Assembly (NCBI GenBank): GCA_947496705.1
Contig: CANMDW010000001.1
Location: 868,001 to 932,000 of the forward strand
Length of the DNA: 64,000 nt
Direction of reading: 5' to 3'
Origin: an uncultured Aquimarina sp.
Lineage (GTDB): Bacteria > Bacteroidota > Bacteroidia > Flavobacteriales > Flavobacteriaceae
The translations under genes were made by a program, and so were the position numbers. The notes under the pieces are model-generated. The model was not told where the DNA came from, did not search any database, and saw only the letters and a list, made by a program, of their open reading frames with translations. Position 1 is the stretch's first letter. The number at the start of each line of letters is the position of its first letter. Below, piece after piece: positions 8,933 through 18,379 of the stretch.

Positions 8933-11900
8933 ATGCGTAAGATTATCTCTTATTTTATCAAATATCATGTGGCTGTTAATGTGATAGTACTTGCATTTAT
9001 TGTATTCGGGATTTTTGGAGCACTTTCTCTTAAGTCGTCGTTTTTCCCGCTTGCAGATTCTAAAAACATAAACATTAATGTTACCTATCCCGGCGCCTCT
9101 CCATTAGAGGTAGAAGAAGGAATCATACTTAAGATAGAGGATAATCTTAAAGGACTGGAAGGAGTAGAGCGTGTGACTTCAACCTCTAGAGAAAATAGTG
9201 GTAATATCAATGTCGAAATCGAAAAGGGGGAAGATATCGACTTCATGTTGCTTGAAGTTAAAAATGCCGTGGATCGTGTCCCTACATTTCCTACAGGGAT
9301 GGAACCCATCGTCGTAGCCAAACAAGAAGCTATTCGTCCAACCATTAATTTTGCCGTAAGCGGTAATGAGATACCTCTGGTTACCTTAAAACAAATTGCT
9401 CGTCAGATTGAGAATGATCTCAGAGGAATTGAAGGGATTTCTCAGATCAACATCAGCGGATATCCCGAAGAAGAAATTGAAATAGCGGTAAATGAAAATA
9501 GTTTATTTGCATACGAACTTAATTTTAATGAAGTAGCCCAGGCAGTAAGCCAAGCCAATATTTTAACTACAGGAGGTACAATTAAAACAGATACCGAAGA
9601 GTATCTTATTCGGGCAAATAATCGCTCTTATTATGGTGATGAACTTTCAAACCTGATCATACGGGCCGATGCTTCGGGGCGTGTGATTCGGCTAAAAGAT
9701 GTTGCGCAGATTCGCGATCGTTTCTCTGAAACGCCTAATGCAAATTATTTTAACGGTGATCTGGCAGTCACAGTTGAAATCACCAGTACCAATACAGAAG
9801 ATCTTATTTCTTCTGCAGAAAAAACAAAAGAGTATATAGAAGACTTTAACCAGAAGTACAATAATGTGCAGCTCAATGTGATTAGTGATCGATCTATTAC
9901 TCTTGTGCAGCGTACAGAGCTGCTTACAGAAAATGCCATCATAGGAATGCTTTTGGTGCTTACCTTTTTGTCTTTATTTCTCAATACCAGGTTGGCTTTT
10001 TGGGTGGCTTTTGGTTTGCCGATAGCCTTTTTGGGGATGTTTGTATTTGCAGGACAGTTTGATGTTACGATTAATGTATTATCCCTTTTTGGGATGATTA
10101 TCGTTATCGGTATTTTGGTAGATGATGGTATTGTGATTGCAGAGAATATTTATCAGCACTATGAAAAGGGTAAAAGCCCGGTTCAGGCAGCAATTGATGG
10201 TACGATGGAAGTAATTCCTCCCATAGTTTCTGCTATACTGACTACTATTCTGGCTTTTGGTATATTTTTATTTTTGGATGGCCGTATAGGAGATTTTTTT
10301 GGAGAGGTGTCGGTTGTTGTAATCCTTACACTTACAGTCTCATTGATAGAAGCATTGATCATTCTTCCCGCTCATTTGGCGCATTCCAAAGCATTAAAGC
10401 CTCAGGACACTCGCCCAAAAAAGGGAATAGCACAGTTGTTTGCTAAATTACGTTATATAAACACTTTTGGGGATCGTATTATGCGATGGTTACGTGATAA
10501 TATATATAGCCCGACGCTACGCTTTGCATTCAATAACAAGTTTTTTACCTTTTCGATCTTTTTGGTACTACTCATATTTACAATCGGAAGTATTGGGGGA
10601 GGAATTGTAAGAACTTCATTTTTTCCACGTATTGCCAGTGATGTGGTATCTGTAGATTTGGGAATGCCTAATGGTACCAATGAAAAGATGACTGATTCTA
10701 TTATTTCTATGATTGAAGAGAAAGCCTGGATTGTAAATCAGGAATTGACAGAAGAGTTTTTTCAAGATTCAGCATATAAAGGAAAGGAATTATTCGAAAA
10801 TATTATTAGGAGTGTTAATGCTTCTTCCAATGCTTCTTTGCGCATTAACCTGTTGCCGGGAGAAGAACGCCCTAATACCATTAATTCTGAATTAGTGGCA
10901 AACCGCTTACGCGAAAAAGTAGGTCCTATTTTTGGTACAGAACGATTGATTTTTGGATCCGGAGGCAATTTTGGAGGGAGTCCGGTTTCGGTTTCCTTAT
11001 TGGGTAATAATATTCAGGAATTAAAGGCGGCAAAAGAGGAGCTTAAAAAAGTTCTTGAGAATGACTCCAGATTAAAGGACGTGACAGATAACGACCCGGA
11101 AGGAATTAAAGAAATTCGACTGGAACTCAAAGAAAATGCATATGCCCTTGGTCTCAATTTAAGAGATGTGATGGCTCAGGTACGAGCAGGATTTTTTGGA
11201 ATACAGGCGCAACGATTTCAGCGGGGACAAGATGAGATTCGGGTTTGGGTGCGTTATGATCGGGAGAACCGTTCTTCTATTTTGGATCTGGATAAAATGC
11301 GAATAGCAACCACTACAGGTGAGAGAATTCCTCTAAGCGAAATTGCCAGTTATAGTATAGTACGTGGTGATGTAGCAGTAAATCATTTAGATGGCAGGCG
11401 AGAGGTCCAGATTTCGGCAGATTTAAAAAATACAGAAACAACCAGTTCTACAGATATATTGGAAGAAATTCGTACAGTAATCATGCCAGAAATTATTTCT
11501 AAATTTCCCACAGTTACACCCTCTTACGAAGGGCAGAATAGAGAAGCTGGCAAGTTCCTCGGGTCATTAGGTCCTGTTGGCCTTACTTCCTTAGCATTGA
11601 TCTATATTACTATAGCTTTTACATTCAGAAGTTATAGTCAGCCCTTATTACTTTTACTGCTTATTCCGTTAAGCCTTCCGGCGGTAGCATTTGGTCATTG
11701 GATTCACGGTTTTTCGATTAACATATTGTCTTTATTAGGAATTATCGCGCTCATTGGTATTATGGTGAATGATGGATTGGTACTTATCGGAAAGTTTAAT
11801 AGCAATCTTCGTACAGGGATGACTTTTAATGAAGCCATTTATGAAGCCGGACGATCCCGTTTTAGAGCGATATTTCTGACTTCATTAACAACCATAGCCG

Positions 11901-12157
11901 GATTGGCACCTTTGTTATTGGAAAAGAGCAGACAGGCACAGTTTTTAAAACCCATGGCGATCTCTATTGCCTACGGGATTGGTTTTGCTACCGTACTCAC
12001 CTTATTAATGTTGCCACTGTTTTTGTCCTTTAGTAATAATGTAAAAGTGGGAACAAAGTGGTTGGTAACCGGTAATAAAATTACCAAAGAGGAAGTAGAA
12101 CGCGCTATTAAAGAACAAAAAGAGGAAGATGAACAGCATCATGAATTGCAAGTATAG
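8933..12157 (+). CDS. RND-type efflux permease (AcrB/HAE-like)
   Basis: A 1074-aa inner-membrane pump of standard RND length, with the duplicated topology: one N-terminal helix, a large periplasmic loop, a block of helices, and the same again. The fourth-helix motif with paired acidic residues (GILVDDGIVIAENIYQHYEKG) corresponds to the proton-relay Asp pair of AcrB-type transporters. The second half has GIMVNDGLVLIGKFN and a typical end-of-protein helix cluster. A GxFGIQAQRFQRGQDEIRVWVRYD region resembles exporters of the HAE type rather than heavy-metal CusA. It is the middle gene of the adaptor-pump-channel operon, 2 bp after the adaptor and 7 bp before the channel. Whether it exports drugs, lipids or other small molecules is unknown. 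Confidence 0.93.
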   Translation: MRKIISYFIKYHVAVNVIVLAFIVFGIFGALSLKSSFFPLADSKNININVTYPGASPLEVEEGIILKIEDNLKGLEGVERVTSTSRENSGNINVEIEKGEDIDFMLLEVKNAVDRVPTFPTGMEPIVVAKQEAIRPTINFAVSGNEIPLVTLKQIARQIENDLRGIEGISQINISGYPEEEIEIAVNENSLFAYELNFNEVAQAVSQANILTTGGTIKTDTEEYLIRANNRSYYGDELSNLIIRADASGRVIRLKDVAQIRDRFSETPNANYFNGDLAVTVEITSTNTEDLISSAEKTKEYIEDFNQKYNNVQLNVISDRSITLVQRTELLTENAIIGMLLVLTFLSLFLNTRLAFWVAFGLPIAFLGMFVFAGQFDVTINVLSLFGMIIVIGILVDDGIVIAENIYQHYEKGKSPVQAAIDGTMEVIPPIVSAILTTILAFGIFLFLDGRIGDFFGEVSVVVILTLTVSLIEALIILPAHLAHSKALKPQDTRPKKGIAQLFAKLRYINTFGDRIMRWLRDNIYSPTLRFAFNNKFFTFSIFLVLLIFTIGSIGGGIVRTSFFPRIASDVVSVDLGMPNGTNEKMTDSIISMIEEKAWIVNQELTEEFFQDSAYKGKELFENIIRSVNASSNASLRINLLPGEERPNTINSELVANRLREKVGPIFGTERLIFGSGGNFGGSPVSVSLLGNNIQELKAAKEELKKVLENDSRLKDVTDNDPEGIKEIRLELKENAYALGLNLRDVMAQVRAGFFGIQAQRFQRGQDEIRVWVRYDRENRSSILDLDKMRIATTTGERIPLSEIASYSIVRGDVAVNHLDGRREVQISADLKNTETTSSTDILEEIRTVIMPEIISKFPTVTPSYEGQNREAGKFLGSLGPVGLTSLALIYITIAFTFRSYSQPLLLLLLIPLSLPAVAFGHWIHGFSINILSLLGIIALIGIMVNDGLVLIGKFNSNLRTGMTFNEAIYEAGRSRFRAIFLTSLTTIAGLAPLLLEKSRQAQFLKPMAISIAYGIGFATVLTLLMLPLFLSFSNNVKVGTKWLVTGNKITKEEVERAIKEQKEEDEQHHELQV

Positions 12158-12164
12158 ATACATA

Positions 12165-13499
12165 ATGAGAGTAGTTTTGTTTCTGTTTTTAATTTCCGGT
12201 AGTGTAGTTGCTCAAAAATTAACCAAAGATGAAGCGATACGACTAACCCTGGAAAATAATTTTGGGATACTTATTGCTGCTAACAATATCGAGCTAGCCA
12301 AAAATAATAAAGGAGTCCTTAATTCAGGATATTTACCAACCTTATCGGCTACCGGGGAAGCCAATTATCAATCTGCTACTTCCAATACAGGTTTTCAGGG
12401 AGCAATAGATCCAAATACAGGTCAGCCTCGTGCAGATATAGAGATTAATGATGCTGAAACACAGCGATATAACGCAGCATTAAATCTTAGTTATACCTTA
12501 TTTGATGGATTAGGCCGTTTTTATAATTACAAACGACTGAAAGAGCAATATAATCTCACAGAATTACAAGCAAGGGAAACGATTGAAAATACTATAGTAC
12601 AATTATTTACAATATACTATGAAGTTGCCAGATTATCTGAAAATATAGAGATCCTGGAAGAAACGTTACGTATTTCCCGTGAGCGTGTTTCCAGATCCAA
12701 TTATCAGTTTGAATATGGCCAGAACACCAAACTTAACGTATTGAATGCCGAAGTAGATGTTGCCAATGACAGCATCAATCTTTTAAACACCCGACAACAA
12801 TTAATCAATACAAAACGAGATCTGAATATTGTTCTCAACAATGAATTAGAAAAACAATTTGAAGTAGATACCATCATCAGGTTTATCCCAAAATTAGAAT
12901 TGGACGATTATTTAGAACGATCCACAGAAAATAATGTAACACTATTGCAAAATGAAGTTAATATCAAAATTAGTGATTATGATATTAAGGTAAGTAAATC
13001 GGGATATTTACCTACTATAGGATTGACAGGCTCTTATGGCTGGAATGAAAACCGAAACCCGCCTTCGGCGTTTTTTCCGGGAAATGTTGCCGATACATAC
13101 ACTCTGGCAGCTGGAGTAAGTCTTACCTGGAACCTTTTTGATGGAGGGGGCACGATTACCAGGGTAAAAAATGCAAGAATAGCCTTAGACAATCAGGAAA
13201 TCATAAAAAACCAGGTAGAGCAGGAGGTCAAAAGGGATCTTGCCAATGCCCTGGGGAATTATAAAAACCGCCTGGAAGTGTATAAAATTCAACAGCAGAA
13301 TGTGATGACTAATCAGAACAATTTTGAACGTTCACAGGAACGCTTTAAATTGGGTCAGATTACTTCTATAGAATTCAGGCAGGCTCAGATCAATTTGATT
13401 TTGGCTGAGACTAATAAGAATTCAGCAAAGTATGATGCCAAGATTGCAGAACTACAGCTATTACAACTTACCGGACAGTTATTGAATGTTGAGTTTTAG
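12165..13499 (+). CDS. TolC-family outer-membrane efflux channel
   Basis: A 444-aa protein with a signal peptide (MRVVLFLFLISGSVVAQ) and two long repeated helical halves with beta strands, as in TolC/OprM. The repeats are recognizable from the parallel motifs LNLSYTLFDGLGR and VSLTWNLFDGGGT, each starting a helical hairpin. The ATG at 12165 is chosen because it begins the signal peptide and lies just after the pump stop codon; an upstream in-frame ATG at 12129 would overlap the pump by 29 bp and add a non-signal extension. It completes the tripartite efflux operon. Confidence 0.92.
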   Translation: MRVVLFLFLISGSVVAQKLTKDEAIRLTLENNFGILIAANNIELAKNNKGVLNSGYLPTLSATGEANYQSATSNTGFQGAIDPNTGQPRADIEINDAETQRYNAALNLSYTLFDGLGRFYNYKRLKEQYNLTELQARETIENTIVQLFTIYYEVARLSENIEILEETLRISRERVSRSNYQFEYGQNTKLNVLNAEVDVANDSINLLNTRQQLINTKRDLNIVLNNELEKQFEVDTIIRFIPKLELDDYLERSTENNVTLLQNEVNIKISDYDIKVSKSGYLPTIGLTGSYGWNENRNPPSAFFPGNVADTYTLAAGVSLTWNLFDGGGTITRVKNARIALDNQEIIKNQVEQEVKRDLANALGNYKNRLEVYKIQQQNVMTNQNNFERSQERFKLGQITSIEFRQAQINLILAETNKNSAKYDAKIAELQLLQLTGQLLNVEF

Positions 13500-13543
13500 G
13501 CTACTTCCTATCCAATAATTAATAATAATAGATAATACTACAG

Positions 13544-13726
13544 ATGTTTGAACATTTTTTTCAATGCCCATACTGTTGGTCAGCAGTATCTATGCTTTTA
13601 GATCCATCGATTAAGTGTCAGGTATATGTTGAAGATTGCGAAGTATGTTGCAACCCTATTGAGTTACACCCTAGATTTGAAGAGCAAGAATTGATTACTT
13701 TTGAAGCAATGAGCATCGAACAATAA
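13544..13726 (+). CDS. CPXCG-motif cysteine-rich small protein
   Basis: A 60-aa protein with two Cys pairs, CPYC at residues 8-11 and CEVCC near 33-37, separated by about 22 residues. This is the layout of the conserved CPXCG-motif small proteins of Bacteroidota and Proteobacteria, presumed metal-binding zinc ribbons of unknown function. The second residue set in the first pair is CPYCWS rather than CPYCG, a minor variation. It follows the efflux operon by 44 bp and precedes the tRNA gene; no operon partner is apparent. Confidence 0.8.
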   Translation: MFEHFFQCPYCWSAVSMLLDPSIKCQVYVEDCEVCCNPIELHPRFEEQELITFEAMSIEQ

Positions 13727-13797
13727 TATTTCAATTTATATAAAACCTTCATTTTTAGAATGCTATACTATTTTTGATTTTTTTAATATAATTCCTC

Positions 13798-13827
13798 TTG
13801 TTTAAATTAAAAATGGTTGTATATTTG
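13798..13827 (+). promoter_or_regulatory. Flavobacterial promoter of tRNA-fMet
   Basis: TTG at 13798-13800 (-33) and TATATTTG at 13820-13827 (-7, TAnnTTTG) are separated by 19 nt, the consensus spacing of the Bacteroidota major sigma factor. The tRNA starts 12 bases after the -7 box. Confidence 0.7.
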
Positions 13828-13838
13828 CCGTCCAATAG

Positions 13839-13911
13839 CGCGGGATAGAGCAGTAGGCAGCTCGTCGGGCTCATAACCCGAAGGTCACAGGTTCGAGTCC
13901 TGTTCCCGCTA
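13839..13911 (+). tRNA. Initiator tRNA-fMet (anticodon CAT)
   Basis: A complete 73-nt cloverleaf. The acceptor stem is 13839-13845 with 13104-type partner TCCCGCT at 13904-13910, and its first position is a C-T mismatch, the unpaired 1-72 pair that marks initiators. D-stem GAGC/GCTC is at 13848-13851 and 13860-13863. Anticodon stem TCGGG/CCCGA at 13865-13869 and 13877-13881 holds the three consecutive G-C pairs typical of initiators; anticodon CAT is at 13872-13874. T-stem ACAGG/CCTGT has loop TTCGAGT. CCA is not encoded. Its 3' half is the repeated unit found four more times downstream; this is the only complete copy. Confidence 0.97.
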
Positions 13912-13914
13912 CTA
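13865..13914 (+). repeat. Attachment-site core, copy 1 (tRNA-fMet 3' part)
   Basis: The 50 bp from the anticodon stem through three bases past the tRNA recur identically at 22978-23027. They recur in 43-bp identical form (13870-13912) at 42091-42133, and in interrupted form at 46484 and 56709. The intact tRNA is kept here, as expected for the left junction of elements that integrate into a tRNA 3' end. Confidence 0.85.
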
Positions 13915-13946
13915 ATAACCTCTTCATATTGAAGGGGTTATTTTTG
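13914..13946 (+). terminator. Terminator after tRNA-fMet
   Basis: Bases 13915-13926 pair with 13930-13941 (12 pairs, one wobble, loop TAT), followed by five T. Comparable hairpins follow every downstream copy of the tRNA fragment. Confidence 0.85.
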
Positions 13947-13990
13947 TTTTAGGGCATTTTTCTTCTTGAAAAACGTTGCTTTTTTAGATT

Positions 13991-14010
13991 TACGTACAGC
14001 ATTTACGTAC
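13991..14010 (+). repeat. TACGTAC direct repeats (family-A arm sites, left end of segment 1)
   Basis: TACGTACAG occurs at 13991-13999 and again at 14004-14012, 13 bp apart. The same pair with the same spacing (TACGTACC) lies right of copy 3 at 42217 and 42230. Related repeats lie left of copies 2 and 4. Spacing and position relative to the tRNA core suggest arm-type binding sites of a tyrosine recombinase; that role is inferred. Confidence 0.6.
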
Positions 14011-14012
14011 AG

Positions 14013-14384
14013 TTTTCATTAAAAAAATCCGATGAGAGGGATTTTTCTCTACAAATAGGTTCACTTTTTAGAGTTAGTGATATTATCATAAGTACTTGAT
14101 AATTAATTAGATATATGTAATTTGGACTTTGAAATTAATCAATACTTCCATTTTTTAAAATTATGTCCTTCGGGTGAAGTACCCGAGATGACTCTGAAAA
14201 TTATTTTTACAGACAAATTTTGAATGTTTTTATGCTTATTAGGTAGTAAGTATGGAAATATTGGATTTGTAAGACAAACTTCCAATATATTCTCAGTTAA
14301 TTCGATAGTTTCAATTTGTATTCTTTAAGTATACTTTGGTTTGTTTATAGATTTATTAATTAACTTTTCAGTACTTGCTAAGTA
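14013..14384. other. Non-coding stretch between segment-1 left end and the QEGLA gene
   Basis: No open frame or RNA could be supported. It contains a short hairpin-prone stretch around 14166-14190 (CTTCGGGTGAAG followed by TACCCGAG). It lies 3' of the minus-strand QEGLA gene, so it may include its terminator, but no clear stem with a T run was found. Confidence 0.5.
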
Positions 14385-16388
14385 CTAACCTAGTCCACTA
14401 ATGATGTACTCATAAATCTCATTGTTTTGATAGCCAAAAGGGTCTTTAAAACTTTTCGTTATGTGTTTTGGTTTTGCTATAATTTCTCTTTCTATCATTT
14501 CATTGATGGTATTGTAGAAGTCCATAGAGGTTTTACCAACCAATAGCGGAGAAAGATTTACATCTGCTTTCCATAGTTTCAATATTTTCTCAAATCCACT
14601 TAGGTATAGATAGTCTTTGGTAAATCCACCACCTCTAAAAATCCTTGTCACGATGATGTATGCATCATTTGTTGAAACACTATGTTGATTAACTAGGAAA
14701 TTGAAGCATTCCATGAAATTAGCTCCATTACACATCATATCAGTAATAACTACTCTGAATGCTATCTTTTTTAGTCTTTTCAAGGTAATGTTTCCACTCA
14801 GGTATTCTGATAGAATTGCTAATCCTTCTTGAGTCATGGTATTCATTGGCAGACCAAGATTGAAAATATTCAGTTTCTCATCTGAAGAATTTTGTGTAGT
14901 CACCATGTGTACGCCAATTTCATGCTCTATGAGTGCATTGGCTTCTTTTCTTGTGAATTTTGCATCAGGTCGAATTAAAATTGTCTTTTTTGAGTTGAGT
15001 ACCATTACTTGAGAAATCACTCGCTTACTCAGTTCGATTTTACAATCGATTCCGTACTCATCTAGTGCATTTCTAAATGAACCAATGGCCTCATCCATCG
15101 ATAGAAATGGTACTCTTTTTGGTTCACTAGGGATAGATGGCAAGTGAAGAATATATTGAGCATTGGTTAAGTCTTTCTTACTTGGTCTTCCGAAATATCG
15201 GAGGGAGTTGTATAAAAACTTCTTTGTACCTAGTGCTGATAATAGATCAATCTTATCAAAGTAACTATTGATTACAGATTCGTATAATTGACGAATAGAA
15301 ACATCTGATATATCTTGTGTTCTTAGTGTGCTTAATTGCTGTTTTAGCTCGAATGGATTAATCTTAATGGGTGCATATTTGAACTTAGGAGGTTTAGCGT
15401 ATTTATTTTTAATAAACCGCTTTTGTTCAGAGTTCGTATTTATTGGGTTGACATAAGCTAATAATTCAAATCCTTTCAATAATTTGAAAAGCTTCTTATC
15501 TACAGAAACAATAGCTGGATCGGTTTTCTTATCTAATAAATGCACGCTGTTTTTGGATCTCCAATTGGTGTTTTCTTCACTGAAATACTGTGCATTGTTG
15601 AGAATAGCTCGTTTTAGTTTTTGCTGTAGTTCTCGTATTAATTTAGGATAATCCTCTCCTGTTAATTCGTTGCTATAAACTTTTTTAATTTCCGTGGCCA
15701 GCACAAGTGTATTGGAAAAGTTCTGGGTAATAAATTCAAGATTATAACCTCTACCAAAGAAAACATCATTGATTGTCGTCTGATTCTCTATACCTGTTAA
15801 CGAAATAGCACTTAATTCGGTTACCCAGTTTTCAATAAATTTTTCATATTTCGAACTATCAATGCGCTCTGTACCTATATTAAAAAGGGGCACAATTCTA
15901 TCCCAACGTTGGTAATTATAAGAGTGTAAATCATAAACGATGCAAGAGTCATACAGCTCTTCTAGCTTCTGAATCAATGCATGGACGACTTTGTAAAAGT
16001 TATGATGTTTTTGAAGGCTTGCTTGTTTTTCTGCAGGCGTAAGTGGACGTTTCCATACTTTTTTGCCCCATGCTTCATCATAGATGCAATCTTCTGGCTT
16101 TCTATTGAGGTCATACTCAAAACGGGAGTCCAATCCAACTAATGTAATAGGTAAAGAGTCTATAAATTCACCAGTATGTGGATCTTCTTCATACCATCGG
16201 TTATAATCATCGATGGCAATTTTGTTTTTTAACCGATCTCGAAGGTTACCGCCATCATGAATGGCCGTACAGCAATAGGGTACATACTTATTGATTTTTA
16301 TACTGAAAGAATTATCCGAAGCTTTAGCTTCGAAGGTCTTCTTTTGCTCTATAAGCTTAATTATTTCACTAACCTTTAACTGCTGCAT
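14385..16388 (-). CDS. QEGLA-motif (DUF1704) putative metallopeptidase with N-formylglutamate-amidohydrolase-like N terminus
   Basis: A 667-aa protein in two parts. The first ~250 residues resemble N-formylglutamate amidohydrolase folds (YCCTAIHDGG, IVYDLHSYNYQRW). The rest is DUF1704, with HEIGVH at about residues 486-491 and TQEGLA near 518, i.e. a zinc HExGxH-like site and the name-giving QEGLA. The family is annotated as flavohemoglobin expression-modulating QEGLA motif protein and is related to eukaryotic tyrosine carboxypeptidases of the MATCAP group, so a zinc peptidase removing a C-terminal residue is plausible but unproven. Its start overlaps the upstream ATP-grasp gene by 20 bp, indicating translational coupling and a joint pathway. 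Confidence 0.8.
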   Translation of the reverse strand: MQQLKVSEIIKLIEQKKTFEAKASDNSFSIKINKYVPYCCTAIHDGGNLRDRLKNKIAIDDYNRWYEEDPHTGEFIDSLPITLVGLDSRFEYDLNRKPEDCIYDEAWGKKVWKRPLTPAEKQASLQKHHNFYKVVHALIQKLEELYDSCIVYDLHSYNYQRWDRIVPLFNIGTERIDSSKYEKFIENWVTELSAISLTGIENQTTINDVFFGRGYNLEFITQNFSNTLVLATEIKKVYSNELTGEDYPKLIRELQQKLKRAILNNAQYFSEENTNWRSKNSVHLLDKKTDPAIVSVDKKLFKLLKGFELLAYVNPINTNSEQKRFIKNKYAKPPKFKYAPIKINPFELKQQLSTLRTQDISDVSIRQLYESVINSYFDKIDLLSALGTKKFLYNSLRYFGRPSKKDLTNAQYILHLPSIPSEPKRVPFLSMDEAIGSFRNALDEYGIDCKIELSKRVISQVMVLNSKKTILIRPDAKFTRKEANALIEHEIGVHMVTTQNSSDEKLNIFNLGLPMNTMTQEGLAILSEYLSGNITLKRLKKIAFRVVITDMMCNGANFMECFNFLVNQHSVSTNDAYIIVTRIFRGGGFTKDYLYLSGFEKILKLWKADVNLSPLLVGKTSMDFYNTINEMIEREIIAKPKHITKSFKDPFGYQNNEIYEYIISGLG

Positions 16389-17415
16389 TTTCCACTAGTG
16401 TTTCCGGTCTAAATTCCTCTTTTAATTCGTTGCTACTTTTTACTACTTTTTCCAAATAGTCTAAAATCTTTTCCTGCAATTTAACTTTATTAAGTCTATT
16501 TATATCTGTGATAGTGCCTGGACTCATTACATTGACTTCTATCAATTTACCATTAATCAAATCAAGCCCTGCAAAGTAAATACCATCTCTAACTAATTTT
16601 TCACCAATCTTCCTGCACAATATTTTGTCTGCTTTTGTCAATTTGTATTTTTCGACTGCTCCTCCAGCTGAAATATTAGACCTTACATCACCTTGGATAG
16701 GTCTCCTTCTTAATGCTCCAATAGGCTCTCCATTTAACATCAAAATCCGAACATCACCCTCTTCAGCACCTTCTACGTATTCTTGAAGAATTACATAGTT
16801 GGAGTGATCCTTGCCATGATTAATATAAAAGTCTAATAAAGAACGGATATTTTGCATTGCAGCCCTTTCAATAATGATAACGCCACTACCGCCATAACCA
16901 TCCAACGGCTTCATAATCATCTTATCATTCTCTGATTCTTTGATTATGTGTAAGAGATAATCAATGTTTTTAGAAACATATGTAGCAGGTATAATCTCAT
17001 GATCAGGGTCGAAGTAGGCGGCAGTATAAATCTTATTATTAGCCTCTCTTAATCCATCAATTGCATTGATAATAAAAACATCATCTTTTATGGAATCCAA
17101 GAAATTCAGAACCAATCCATTCAATGGAGGGTTGTCACGCATAAATATTACATCAAACTCGCTCAACTCTCTCATTTTAGACTTAAATGTTACTGTCTTA
17201 TAAAATGCAATCATGCTTTTAGTGAGTTTTTCTCCTAGTGATATATTCTTACACAAACTAAGGGTGATACTATGTCTAATAGTCAAGTTAGACGGATCCG
17301 TAATTGAAACATCATGGCCTCTTTTAACTGCTTCATGTATAATTCTGAGTGTAGAATCTTGTGATGGACGTACTTCTTCCCAAGGGTACATGATAAAGCA
17401 TATTTTTATTTTCAT
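16369..17415 (-). CDS. ATP-grasp ligase, glutathione-synthetase (GshB)-like
   Basis: A 348-aa protein with the prokaryotic glutathione synthase layout: N-terminal Rossmann-like part (KICFIMYPWEEVRPSQDST), then the ATP-grasp core with the glycine loop KPLDGYGGSGV, ATP/Mg-binding EGDVRILMLNGEPIGALRRRP, GGAVEKYKLT and the metal-binding IEVNVMSPG. GshB proper is ~315 aa. No gamma-glutamylcysteine ligase is nearby, so the substrate may not be glutathione; the coupled QEGLA peptidase suggests a ligase/peptidase pair acting on a peptide or peptide-like product. It is the first gene of a two-gene minus-strand operon. Confidence 0.85.
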   Translation of the reverse strand: MKIKICFIMYPWEEVRPSQDSTLRIIHEAVKRGHDVSITDPSNLTIRHSITLSLCKNISLGEKLTKSMIAFYKTVTFKSKMRELSEFDVIFMRDNPPLNGLVLNFLDSIKDDVFIINAIDGLREANNKIYTAAYFDPDHEIIPATYVSKNIDYLLHIIKESENDKMIMKPLDGYGGSGVIIIERAAMQNIRSLLDFYINHGKDHSNYVILQEYVEGAEEGDVRILMLNGEPIGALRRRPIQGDVRSNISAGGAVEKYKLTKADKILCRKIGEKLVRDGIYFAGLDLINGKLIEVNVMSPGTITDINRLNKVKLQEKILDYLEKVVKSSNELKEEFRPETLVENAAVKG

Positions 17416-17590
17416 AATTCTTTTTTTCGTAATTAAAAAAAACCAAATTTTCTCTTTTCAAAAATTGGGATTTCGCTCTATTGAAAGCTATTAAGTAATT
17501 CTCTTGTCAATTCATTGTAAATTTAGCCAAAGAATCATGTCCAATGCAATTTTAAGATCCGACTTTTCCTTTATAAAGGCGTATATATGT

Positions 17591-18379
17591 TTAATAGGAT
17601 TGATTCCAAAGCACACCTATTATACCAAAAATTATTAAAATTATAATAATCCACTTAAGTTTACTATTTTTCCTATGTACTATAATATGCTTAAAGAATT
17701 CTAGGTTTTCTTTTACAATGTTTAGCTTCTGGCTTATAGTTTTATGCTTATCATTTATCTCAAATTTTTTCTTAAGTTCAGTATTTAGCTTAGTAAGCAT
17801 TTCATCATCCGAAACTGCACTAGGAGAATCAAATATGTAAAGATTTTCAGAAATCTTATTTTTGGAATTTAAAACCTTTTCAACGAAATGTTTATGTTTT
17901 TTATCATCTGTATATAGTCTTGTCCCTCTTGTCTCTATAAAATTAGTGTATTGTACTGTGTCTTCAATTAGTTGCTCTGCAATACTCAAATAATAGTCTA
18001 ATATTATAGATTGAGATGCATTGAGCATTATCAAACGTATTTTTTCAATATCATTATCTGCTAGATGAACTGCATCAACATCTACACTAAAGGATTCGGC
18101 ATCTGTAATTATGTCTATAGATTCGGTTAAAGAACTATCTATAAGCTTTGCATTTGTAGTAAATTCAAATAATTGTTGCCTCAGCTGATCCATTTCGTTT
18201 GGAGCGAAATTGAAAACACAAATAATACCATATTTAAAAATATAAGCGTACCTCTGGTTTTCAAAATCGAAAAATAATTCATCTCTATCAGAAAAAAGAA
18301 GAGTTTGCTTAAAGTGATTTTTGCAGGCATCTATATCCATGTTTTCTGCAATTTGTAGCGCAAAGGCGTTTGTTTTCAT
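17591..18379 (-). CDS. RMD1/DUF155 family membrane protein
   Basis: A 262-aa protein with the DUF155 (RMD1/RMND1/YagE-like) pattern: an N-terminal alpha/beta part and a long helical stretch containing LNASQSIILDYYLSIAEQL, then coiled-coil-like helices (residues ~140-230). A single C-terminal membrane helix follows (WIIIILIIFGIIGVLW). Eukaryotic members are mitochondrial proteins connected with translation or organelle organization; bacterial function is unknown. It overlaps the preceding 98-aa gene by 4 bp and is the last gene of the polyamine operon. Confidence 0.75.
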   Translation of the reverse strand: MKTNAFALQIAENMDIDACKNHFKQTLLFSDRDELFFDFENQRYAYIFKYGIICVFNFAPNEMDQLRQQLFEFTTNAKLIDSSLTESIDIITDAESFSVDVDAVHLADNDIEKIRLIMLNASQSIILDYYLSIAEQLIEDTVQYTNFIETRGTRLYTDDKKHKHFVEKVLNSKNKISENLYIFDSPSAVSDDEMLTKLNTELKKKFEINDKHKTISQKLNIVKENLEFFKHIIVHRKNSKLKWIIIILIIFGIIGVLWNQSY

